A stretch of DNA of 64,000 nucleotides from Asterochloris sp. CNOR1 (taxonomy: Eukaryota; Chlorophyta; Trebouxiophyceae; Trebouxiales; Trebouxiaceae): contig OZ017756.1 in NCBI GenBank assembly GCA_963969365.1, forward strand, positions 1,054,001 to 1,118,000, given 5' to 3'. Position numbers and translations under genes: made by a program. Under the pieces are notes generated by a model. It saw only the letters and a list, made by a program, of their open reading frames with translations, did no database searches and was not told the origin of the DNA. Shown here in pieces: positions 55,201 through 64,000 of this stretch (its first letter is position 1; every line of letters starts with the position of its first letter).

Positions 55201-58200
55201 AGAAGCACTCGAGGAGCCTTCAGCCTTTGCAACAATGGCTGGCCCTGCATGGGATGGCCTGAGCCAGGCAGAAGTCAGGCAAGCAATTTTTGCATGCCAT
55301 GACTTGCATTGGCAGCACCACGTAAGACAAGCTCGGTGTGAATGCATGTAGCTTGCGGCCGAAGCCAATGCGCATGCTGGACTCCTGTCTGCCTGTATGT
55401 GGCCTACCGCTCGATCCACCTTGAGAGGAGAGTGGCGTCCGCGCTCAATGGCTGAGGCAAGCCACCCTGGCAGGGGCAGCTGTCGCACAGGGCTGCTGCT
55501 GCGCCCCTGCAGGCAGGTGCCACATGGTGGGTCGCATCCTCCGCAATGTCAGGCGCTGAGGAGCTTAATGGGCAGGCAAGCACACACTGAGGCTGCCTCT
55601 CTGGTCTGCAGGGCCTGCTAAGCACCCTGCTGTGCAGCGTGCACGGGCAGGCTGGTGGCCACTCATCAAACAGATTGGTCGCGAGCGCTTGCCCAGAGTT
55701 TGAGCGCCTGTGCGTTCCACGTGCCACCACAGGCATCATGTGCCCCTGGCCCTCCCCCTAGCTTGTAGCGCTGAGGCATGCTGCAGGTGGTACACAGCAG
55801 CACGAGCCCTAAAAGATCACATGCTCCACAACATGCCTGGAAGCACGCAGGACATCCTGCAGCTGAGCCGAAGTCACACACATGGCACTTCCCACAGCTG
55901 CTTACCCTGGAGGCAGGGGAGAGCATGAGAGGGTGGGCTTCCTGAGCCATGAGGGCGCGCCTCTGCTCAATGGTCTGCAGCGGTCCTGCAGCCTCAAATG
56001 ACGCCTGGATGATGGCCTGCAGGCGCCGACGCACCTGCTGCTGCTGCTGGAGCCTCCCTTCCTGCAGGTAAGAAGGGGTCTGTCCATGCTTGCTGGCTTG
56101 TGCACCCGCCTCTGCTGGCCGCCCAGGGTGAGCAGCTTGCATCAAATCGACTGGATGTCTGTGTGCGGAGATGACACAAAACGACGTGAGACAGATCACA
56201 GTCAAGCCCACATAATGTGCTGCCCAACAGAGGCTCAAGACAGCTGCACATCTCAATACATGGAAGCATAGTTGCCCAAAGCAAGCACAAGCCCACCTGG
56301 TCAGGCAGACCCTGATCAGTCTCTGCAGCCACTGGCTCGTCTGCCGCTTCAAGCTCCTTGATTGCCCTGCGTGCATGAGAGGAAGACACGCTCCACTGCA
56401 CTGGATCCCAACATCTCAGTGAATGTTCAAGCCACACCTTGCTTTCTGGGCCTTTGCAGGCCGCCGTCTTTTACTGACAGCCTTAGCCCTGCCCGCCTTT
56501 GCACTCTTGAGTGTACCCCCTGCAGCATGGAGGTCACTGAGTCAGCCTGGCGCACATAGTCAGACGGTCAGGGATCCAGGAGGCCAGCCAGGGTACGAGG
56601 CAGCATACCCTGTGTCAACCCCTGTTGCTCAGCGTCTGCTTGGCAAAGATCTGGTGAGGCAGCTGTGCCCACCTTGAGCTGTTTTCTTGCCCAGGCAGCC
56701 CCTTTGACGCTGCAAGGCCTCCAGAATCTGGGTCCTTGCCTGTTCCAAGCCCCCAGGCTGCTTTGGAGTTGGCACAAGGCAGCCAGCCAGCTGCTTTGCC
56801 TCTGGCCGGTGAGCAATCAGCTGCGACAGGTCCCCAGCACTAAGGCTGCGCCTCACTGCAGGATGCCCAGTGCCCTGCAGGGTCATGCATCAGCTGATCA
56901 TTGAATTGACATTGTCAGCAAAGTGGTTTGGGCGGCTCTGATACAGCTCGCAGAGGCCCTAAAAATGCAGCATGCCAATGCCATCGAGGGTGCCAACACG
57001 CTGGTGTGCTCTGACCTGGCTCCCATTGCGCCTGGCAACGGCCCGCTGCAGCTTGGCCCCCACAGCCACTGCCTGCTGCCGCACTGTCATGGCGTGATTG
57101 GCGCTCACACGCTCCATGAAGGAGGCCCTCTCTGCTTGGCTGCCCCTGCCGTCGGCCCTCAAGCGCTTGGCAGGAGGACACACTGACCCTGACCCGCCTT
57201 CAGGGGCCGCAGCTGCTGCAGCAGCTCTTGGCTGCTGCTTGGTGCGCTTGCCTGCCCCTTTGGCTGACCCTGGTTTGTGCAGTTGGCCAGCAGCGTCCCG
57301 CGGCATGCCCACACGCCTGCTCACACGCCCACTTTCAGGGGATGGCTGCTGGGGGCCAGCTGCCATTCTGCTGACAGGGCCTGCAGAGGGTGGCCTGCCT
57401 CGTTGCCTTGCCGCCCTGCCAGCTGCAGCCAGTGTGCTGTTTCCGCGACCAATGCCTGCGTCACCAGTGGCAGGGCCACGCCTGACACCAGCCTTGTTCA
57501 AGCCCTGCCCTGCCCCCAGCAAGGAGGCCCCTGCCAGCGTCTGCTGCACTGAGGCAGGCTGCTGCAACCGCCCTGCAAGGGAGGTGGGCACAGCCAGCGG
57601 CTGCCTGGCACGCCCCTGGCCTGCTGCAGCGTGCACTGCAGGGACCCAGGGCGCCACAACACCACCAGGGACCTGAGCACCGCTGCTCCCTGGTATCAGC
57701 ATTTGCTGGCTGGCAGCCGGCCCAGAGGGTCTCAACTGATAGGCAACAGACTCTGGCCCCACCAGCAGCGCCAGAGGGTGTCTGACGCCTGCATGTCGGG
57801 CGCCCTGGGAGCCCCATGGTGAGTCAGCCTCCTCCGGACTCTGCGCCGCCAGCGCAGCCGCAGGCCTGACTGGCCCCACAGCCTGCTTAACCAGGCTGGC
57901 AGCCTGTGGAGTCTGAGTGGCAGGGCCCAGCACGGAGGCGGGGCTGAAGGTGCTGTCCTCACCAGACAGCACAGCAATGGTGTAGCTGAAGGGGCTGCTG
58001 GCCGCACCAGCGCCAGTAAAGCTGGAGTCCGCAGCCTGCAGGTGGACAAAGATGATCTCAGCCATGTCCTTGGGCAAGAAGCTTCAAAACAATTCGCGCC
58101 TCCCTCCCAGCAGCAAGCTGTCCACCTTCCAAGATGCAGGTCCTTTCTGGCAGGGGTCCTCTGGGCTCATGGCTGCACACCTGCTGTGCTGCATCCTCCG

Positions 58201-61200
58201 CTGGACCAACCCAGCCAGGTCGGCGCAAGTCTTGGGCAGCTGGGGGTGCCCGCTCCTTGTTTTCCCGTGCCTGCAGTGCCAAGAAGCATCGGTTGTGACA
58301 CTTTTTCTGCCTGCCATCTGCAGGTGTGGGCGTGGCCTCCACACCTGACAGGGCATGGGCCTTTGCTGGTGTCAATCAACAACTGTCAGATGATAACTTG
58401 CAGGTGCAGCACTGCTGAGGCAGCGGCAGGTCTGCATCACGTCCAGATGATGTACAGAAACGCAAATAGGGTCCTGCACTGGCTTGAAGTTTGCACCTGC
58501 TGGCGGTCCTCAGCAGCCTTCAGCTGCCGCGCTGACAGGCGGCGCTCCACCGGGGCTCGCTGCGCCTGCCTCTCCTGGCGCAGCTTCTCTGAAGTCTCGC
58601 TCCGCCGCCTCTCCATGAACGTGAGAACCTGCATCCCAATCAGCAGCTTTGCCCACCAGCAGGTACCTGCACAGTCAGCTGGCTCACTCAGAGCAGATGC
58701 GGCCGCTGGCTGCCCCGGCCAACACCTGGCTCTTGGTCGCAGCATGCTTTCTCCACAGCGTTGCAGCTTAATGACCAGCGTCGAGCACATGCAAGTCACC
58801 TGGTCATGGACCTCTGGGTTGTCCTTGTGCTCAGCTGTGGCCAGTGCAGGTGCAGCGGAGGCAGTGGTGGATGCCCCTGAGAGGTTGCGGTGCAGCTTGG
58901 CGCCTGCATCACCCTGAGGCCCAGGCACGGAGAGGTCTGCAGGGCCTGACCCCAGTGCCAGCTTGTGGCCGGGCCCCTCTTCCGTCTTTGACTGCCTGCG
59001 GCTGCCAGTGGGGCTGCCTGGCTTGCTCAGGGGCTCCTGCCAGGAGCCAGACCTCATGCCTGCCAGCCAGGGCTTGTCGTACTCCCCAGCCCTGGAGGCC
59101 CTCCTGCTGCCTGACCCAGGATGGGCCAGGTCTGCCCCAGGCTCTGGCACAGGCTTGGCCATGCCAGCCTGCCAGGGTCTCTCGTACTCCCCAACCCTGG
59201 AGCTGCGTGTGCTGCTATCAGCAGGTGCAGTACCGTCTGGCTCACCGCCTGGCTCTGAGTGGCCCAGCTTGGCCATGCCAGCCTGCCAGGGCCGTTCATA
59301 CTGGCCCACATGGGACTGGCGCCTGCTGCTGGCAGCGCTGCGGTTCTCGCTGGCCCGAGGGGAGTGGTGGTGCTGCTGCTGCGCCAGCTGCACATCTGGG
59401 GCGGTGGGCTGGTGTGGCTGGGACTGCAGCTGGTGCAAGCTGCCGCCCGAGCTCTGCCTTGTCACAGCAGCACCAGAGTCTGCATGCTGCCGGCCTGCAT
59501 GGGTCATGCGGGCCTGCCACGGCTGCTGGTTGTCCTCTGTACGGCTGATGCCGCACAGGCTGCTGCCTGCAGCTGGCCTGGCCAAGTCTGGCACAGCTGG
59601 AGCACCCTCCTCAGCCCAGGTGTTGCCGCTCTGCCAGGGCCTGTCATGGCGATCAGTGTGGGCAATATGCTCAGGAGCTGGCTGAGCTGCTGCACCATTT
59701 GGCAGTGCACCACTGGCTAGCTGAGGCTGGCTGGCGCCCGGCACAGCGTTGCCATGGCTCTCCCAATGCAGCGGGCCTGGCAGCTGACCAGCAGCAGTCT
59801 GACTGGGAAGGCTACCTGTCCCAGCTGCATCTCCCAATCCTGCAACAGTTCATGCAATCTACACACCCTGCAATGCACCAAGCAGTGCAGACAGGCTGAC
59901 ACAGAAGCAGCAGCGGCAGTGCAAGGCATCTATTGTAGGATGGGCCCTTGAGCCAGATCAGCAGCTGACCTTGCATCTGCGCAGGCTCCGTCCCGAGCTG
60001 CACAGAGGGGTCCTGCATGGAGCCTGACAGCTCAGGCCTCCCTGGGAGCCCCAAGCCTGAGGCATGGGCCCTAGCGATACATGACCCTCGCCGAGAGCTT
60101 TGTGTGGGGACAAACACGAGACAGGAAGCATCCTGGGCCACCAGGTGCAGGTCAGGCAAGTCACTGACAGCGGGGATGCTGGACGGCAGGGGGCCTTGTA
60201 GCAGTACCTCTGCTGCATGCTGCTCTGCTGTTGGGGCGGACTGCAGGGCCTGCTGTTGGACACTCCACAGCAGCTGCTGGCCAGCCAGGCCATGCTGTTG
60301 TACAGCTGCTGGGGCATGGCGGTGCTGCCCCTGACCACCCAGCAGTGGCTGCTGGCCAGCCAGGCCACACTGCTGTGCAGCTGGATCCAGACCGCTCTCA
60401 GGGCCGCCCAGCAGCGGCTGCTGGCGAGCCGAGCCGCACTGCTCTGCCTGCTGCAGCCCTGGCTGCCCCTGGCTGCTCAGCCTGGCAGCCCTGCCATGTT
60501 GCTGAGCCGCATCTGGTGCAGCTGGTCCCTGCAGCTGCTCGCCACCTGTGTCCCAATCTGCAGGTGCTGCCGCACCTCCGCTGTGATGACCCTGCAGGCA
60601 GATCAGACATGCTTCACGCCTGCAACCTGACACTAGCTTACTCTGCACGATGCTTGCCAGACTGGCTGATCTCTGACATCAACTGCGCTTGGCCACTGCG
60701 TATGCAGCGTGTCCAGCCAGCTCAGCAGACTTGGGGCGCTGTGGTGCTTCCCAACATGATCGTGAAGCACTATGCGACTGCCTGGCTGCCAGTCCCCTTG
60801 CCAGTGCTTCCCTGACAAGGAGTTCCCTGTACGTGCCTGGCTCCCTGGACAGCTGCTGCTCCAAGCCACCACACCTTGTAGACATTGTCGACATGACCAG
60901 TCAATACACCTTGCCAAGCATGTACCTGCTTGGCTGCCCGCTCCCGGGCCAGCTGCTGCTTGCGCTTTATGTCAGACAGCGCAAGCTGGCACCGCCTTTC
61001 CCGCTCAGCGCGCTCAGCGGCCCGCTTTGTCTCTTCTGCCTCCAGTCTGAGGGCTGTCCGCGACTTGGGGGGCAGCACCACCTCTGCAGGGGGCAGCACC
61101 GTGTTCAGTTTATAGGCCGTCTCGACTCTGCATCCCTGCTGGTGCAGATTGCCCTGAACTCCTTCAACTCAACCTCCCAATCCACAGACAGCAGCAGATG

Positions 61201-61734
61201 CCCCATCTATGCCTCCTTGGCTCTCAATGACGGAATGACAATGCTACAGCAGTCCGGACCTTCTCTGATCCTTGCCCTGCGCACAGCTGCCTTGTTGCTG
61301 ATTGGCTGTGCTGACGATGAGTGGGGTGGCGCCGGCACATCCGACACAGGGCGGGAGATGGACATGCCAGAGGACCCCACCACCAGACTGCTGAAGTGAA
61401 AATGGTTGCCAGCAACATGAGCTGGCGCAGGAGGGCCCTTGCGGTCCCTGCAAGCCTGCAGGACGGGTCATGATCTGGGTGCAGTCCTCACAGCTCCATC
61501 AAGACCTTGGGCCGGGGACATTGACATCAGCAGCTCCACGCTGACAGGCATCACTTGGCTCACCTTCTCCTGCACCGACATGCTAGATGCTAAGAGTCTC
61601 TGCACAGCACCTGTGTCACCATCCCTCAGCAGGCCAAGCGTTTGCTGCATGGCCTGTGAATCCAGCTGGGCACCCTGTTGCTGGGCCAGCAATCCAATCA
61701 GACCCTGCCCGGGTGTTGCCGACCTGGGCTCCAT
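43247..61734 (-). CDS. Giant coiled-coil, repeat-rich protein with a CEP350-like C-terminus
   Basis: An 18.5 kb minus-strand locus with many exons. The first exon 61734-61564 (57 codons) opens MEPRSATPGQGLIGLLAQQQ. Helical charged exons include TKRAAERAERERRCQLALSD (about 61050), FMERRRSETSEKLRQERQAQ (about 58600) and RREAALAAKAAMIERMQRDI (about 50400). Between them lie long Ala/Gln/Ser/Pro-rich exons and short tandem repeats. The last exons 44109-43991 (YNKLLFDAVNQELARCLHE), the one ending at 43492 (DEVDAMLKADALE) and 43366-43247 (TWAHIKEDEAEVIFDVAESI, then LQDTADML) match, from memory, the end of the centrosomal protein CEP350. A YSDDFES motif near 50780 is also of ciliary/centrosomal type. 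No CAP-Gly domain was seen. It could be more than one gene; exon joins between 44100 and 61500 were not all resolved, including the join after exon 1. Confidence 0.55.
51291..51434 (-). repeat. 48-bp tandem repeat, about three copies, coding
   Basis: Units start at 51291, 51339 and 51387 and encode on the minus strand a 16-residue repeat around SQQAAGRDPIAAAHST. Because the period is a multiple of three, copy-number change would keep the frame. Confidence 0.75.
53107..53325 (-). repeat. 66-bp tandem repeat, three full copies plus a part, coding
   Basis: Unit starts at 53173, 53239 and 53305 are exactly 66 bp apart, with another copy before them. The minus-strand product is a 22-residue repeat with the core HHQEPAAAGP, T, KGAHEAASEH. 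It sits in the long exon 53549-52440 of the coiled-coil gene, next to a His-rich stretch. Confidence 0.82.
59050..59650 (-). repeat. Five dispersed copies of a PWQAGM-type motif
   Basis: Near 59056, 59160, 59274, 59508 and 59622 the minus strand encodes YDKPWLAGM, YERPWQAGM, YERPWQAGM, QQPWQARM and DRPWQSGN. The copies are set in a Ser/Arg/Gly-rich context (SSRVGEYERPWQ). Spacing is 104-114 bp with one double gap. Confidence 0.78.
60268..60440 (-). repeat. Imperfect 69-75-bp repeat, three copies, coding
   Basis: The plus-strand core GCTGCTGGCCAGCC recurs at 60273, 60348 and (with one change) 60417. On the minus strand it gives the repeat QQHGLAGQQPLLGGQ in a Gln/Ala-rich exon of the coiled-coil gene. 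Confidence 0.7.
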
Positions 61735-61808
61735 GTTGTGGAGAGAAAAAGTGGATCGTTGACCGGTCCTGCTTGAACGCCCTGCACATCATCTGATGAG
61801 ACAGCAGC
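61735..61808. promoter_or_regulatory. 74-bp divergent promoter gap
   Basis: This gap separates the start of the CEP350-like gene (minus, 61734) from the start of the small plus-strand gene (61809). The two must share promoter sequence or use each other's 5' region. No core motif was recognised. Confidence 0.35.
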
Positions 61809-62759
61809 ATGCGTATCAGCTTTCCAAGACTGCAATCTGACAGGCTCAGGTTGCTCACAAATTCCCAGAGATTGAGGTTCAATGCCAGCTACGCCTCAGC
61901 AGACGATTCGAAAGGGTATCTGAACTACTTGAGAGTTTCAGGGTGAGCTGCTTAATGTGTGACATTCATCCGAATCCAATATCCAAATCCTCTGGTCAAG
62001 CCAGCATGCCCTGAGTCGTGTGGCAATGCCATATCGGCCAGTGAGGCAGAGTGCTGCGCTGCATTGGACATGAGGGCCATGCTGCAGCCTCAGAGAGGGA
62101 GGATGCCTGCAAAGATATGCGCACAGTGAGCCTTGCACCTCCATCTGCTCAGGGCAGACATTGCATCACTATTCCCCAGGCCAAGCCCATGTCTTGTCTT
62201 TTGCCCCCGTCCCAGCACTGTGAAGCCCAACAGTGGTCCAATAGGCAGCGATTACACTCTAGAGGACGGGCTCTAGTACGGTGCCCATCATTGGCCTGCA
62301 AGGGACAGGGGTCTGCTTGCCTGGGACGTCCCTGAGCAGGGTACCCTGAGCAATGTCAGTCTTCGACCCCACCACCCTGTTCTGCAGGAAGTCATGGAGG
62401 GCACTGCAGTGAATGCTCCAGCATGAAGTACCAATCAGAGATGTTAGCGATGTGGCAAGGTATGCCTGCAATTCATTATAAGGCGGTGTCTGCAGAGATC
62501 TGCAACCCATTCTTGCCTGTGCTGGCTGCAGGGCATATATCCTTGTAGCCCTGTGTGCCCAGGCAAAGGGCAGCGCGTTCACCTGCAGCGACGCTGCATT
62601 GTTGTGCAGCAGTACAAGGAAGCCCTTGCTAAGCGCGTCCCTCGCATCAAGCTGCCAGACGTGAAGGAGCAGCCAGCTGACGAAAATGCTGACAGCATCA
62701 AGGGGGGCACCAGACACTGTTCCTGTATCTCTCCTGTAAGCAGCACTTGTCATCCCTAA
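61809..62759 (+). CDS. Small protein of unknown function, possible organelle presequence
   Basis: Three exons with agreeing phases (61809-61942, 62050-62125, 62589-62759) give 126 residues. The first exon reads MRISFPRLQSDRLRLLTNSQ and continues RLRFNASYAS: many arginines, no acidic residue before the Asp at position 11, like a mitochondrial or plastid targeting peptide. The last exon has strong protein character (VVQQYKEALAKRVPRIKLPD, then VKEQPADENAD). The middle exon is the weakest part. I recognise no family. A TGTAA signal 207 bp after the stop, and the fit with the alternating layout, support it. Antisense frames in the same stretch are also open, so strand is not beyond doubt. Confidence 0.45.
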
Positions 62760-62966
62760 TTGAGTTGCTGAGTTCAGTATTGCCTTGCATTTCATGATGG
62801 TTTCCTTGTGTTTGACATGATGCTGCCATCCGCTGACATGGTGTGCAAGGACCACACAGGGGTTGATTTGGCCATTCAAACATTGACTAGGTTGCAAACA
62901 ACGTGGCTGGCTACTAAACTGGAGGGTATCTCACTCAAACAACTCATGGGAGGGTGGGCATAGTCA

Positions 62967-62971
62967 TGTAA
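62967..62971 (+). terminator. TGTAA poly(A) signal candidate
   Basis: A TGTAA pentamer on the plus strand between the stop of the small gene (62759) and the convergent stop of the last gene (63037). It would serve the small plus-strand gene. Confidence 0.35.
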
Positions 62972-63036
62972 TCTTCATGTGAGACAGCCAGCAGTTCAGT
63001 AGTGCGGCAGCTGGCAAGCCCAAGCTGCAGGGAGGG

Positions 63037-64000
63037 TCATGTTTGCTTGCAAGTGCCGCTAGCCTGCTGAGCTTGCTGCTGATCACTGTACTCATCTGGC
63101 TGAGCAGCCCCTTGAGGCTGCTGCTGAGCCCTCATTGCCTCCTGATGCGCAGTCAGCTGTGACTGCACATTGCCAGGGTGTGCCATGTCTGCCCCTGCAG
63201 ACTGGGCGCCTGCCCCGTCGCCACCAGTGAGTGGCTCCCTCTCCTCAGGGGTGGCTGGCCCGGAGCTGCCCGTTTGACTGCCTGGCAACGAGGGCTGCAT
63301 GGAGGGGCCTGACTGCGCTAGCCTGCAGCCCAGTTCAGTTGTAACATTGTTGAATGTTTTGGTGGCCCTTTGATTGGCATGGCCTGCCAACATGGTTTGC
63401 TGCATGTCATGTTGATGAGCAGCCACAGCAGAAACATATTCTGTTCTGACTGGTGTGCCCAGGTATCCTGGTGTGCTTCCCGGGGCACTCACCGGCTGGG
63501 TGCATGGAGCAGCCCTGACTTCCCGCCAGCCACGTCTTGCAGCGGCTCTGACACCATGGCAGCCAGGCTCATGCTGCCGGGCGCAATAAGGGGCCCACCA
63601 GAGAGCGCATCCCTGTGGATCTTGGGGGACCCCAGTAGCTCTGGCTGCGGCCCCGCGGCAGGCTCTGTCAGGTAAAGCCTGAGGGGCTGGAGCTCCTGCA
63701 AGATGGAGGTGCAGCTGCATCCTGCTTGACTGGCATGCTGACGCGGTCAGAGCATACAGGCAGAGCCAAGAGACCCAGGGACCAGACAATCACCCCACAG
63801 AGCACTCTCAGCTTTTCAGTTCGCTGAACATGGCCCGCAACGTACCATAAATGCATACAGTGGATCATTGAGTCATTTGAAAGATCAGGCAATGCAGCTT
63901 GCACACCAGGCCCTCACCTCTGCTGGGCCTCGCTGGGGCTGCTCCGCCTGCGGGGGGCTCCTGCTGGACCAGTCATCAACAGAGGCCTGGCTCAGCTCGT
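63037..64000 (-). CDS. 3' end of an unidentified gene (runs off the window)
   Basis: Three minus-strand exons agree in phase: from beyond the window edge down to 63918 (SQASVDDWSSRSPPQAEQPQ), 63695-63493 (LRLYLTEPAAGPQPELLGSP, then KIHRDALSGGPLIAPGSM) and 63322-63037 (PATPEEREPLTGG and a Gln-rich tail ending ASGTCKQT before TGA). The visible 190 residues are mostly low complexity, with no recognisable domain. The gene converges on the small plus-strand gene with a gap of about 280 bp. The 5' part and any functional domain lie outside the window. Confidence 0.6.

Noticed and set aside
1-64000. tRNA or rRNA genes, or transposable elements
   Set aside because: No cloverleaf-like TGGC...GGTTCGA pattern, ribosomal core sequence, reverse transcriptase, integrase or transposase motif was noticed in either strand. 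A covariance-model and profile search would be needed to exclude degenerate copies.

Overview
The window is nuclear DNA of a green alga (Chlorophyta, probably Trebouxiophyceae-like). Genes are intron-dense with GT-AG introns. The base composition is rich in CAG/CTG. TGTAA poly(A) signals, typical of green algae, follow some genes. Proteins are plant/algal in type (fibrillin, a plant-like Dicer, SUD1/MARCH6) and carry long Ala/Gln/Pro/Ser-rich disordered inserts. I read gene models by translating exons and checking that intron phases agree. All product names come from remembered family motifs, not from a search.

Layout: (1) 139-4721 (+), the 3' part of a Doa10/MARCH6/SUD1-type ER ubiquitin ligase. 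(2) About 4735-5454 (-), a tentative unidentified gene. (3) 5590-9247 (+), a complete 10-exon RCC1-repeat protein of 545 aa with a mitochondrial-looking N-terminus. (4) 9437-11577 (-), a PAP/fibrillin plastid lipid-associated protein. (5) 11635-38190 (+), a 26.5 kb Dicer-like gene with DExD/H helicase, dimerisation domain, PAZ, two RNase III domains and a C-terminal dsRBD-like end. (6) 39604-41677 (+), a DUF3431 protein. (7) 41846-43074 (+), an F-box/leucine-rich protein of 320 aa. (8) 43247-61734 (-), a very large coiled-coil, repeat-rich protein whose C-terminus resembles the centrosomal protein CEP350. (9) 61809-62759 (+), a small unidentified gene. (10) 63037 to beyond 64000 (-), the 3' end of an unidentified gene.

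Genes largely alternate in strand. Start-to-start gaps are very short (57, 74 and about 135 bp), suggesting shared promoters, and convergent ends are 170-190 bp apart.

The Dicer gene is the most interesting locus. Its helicase and RNase III motifs look intact, but the PAZ domain is split by roughly 800 residues of low-complexity sequence, and the terminal dsRBD also appears split. At least seven of its exons are preceded by one or two diverged copies of their own 3' splice site and exon start, and three exon ends have copies downstream. I found no rRNA, tRNA, CRISPR array, virus-like element or obvious transposon.
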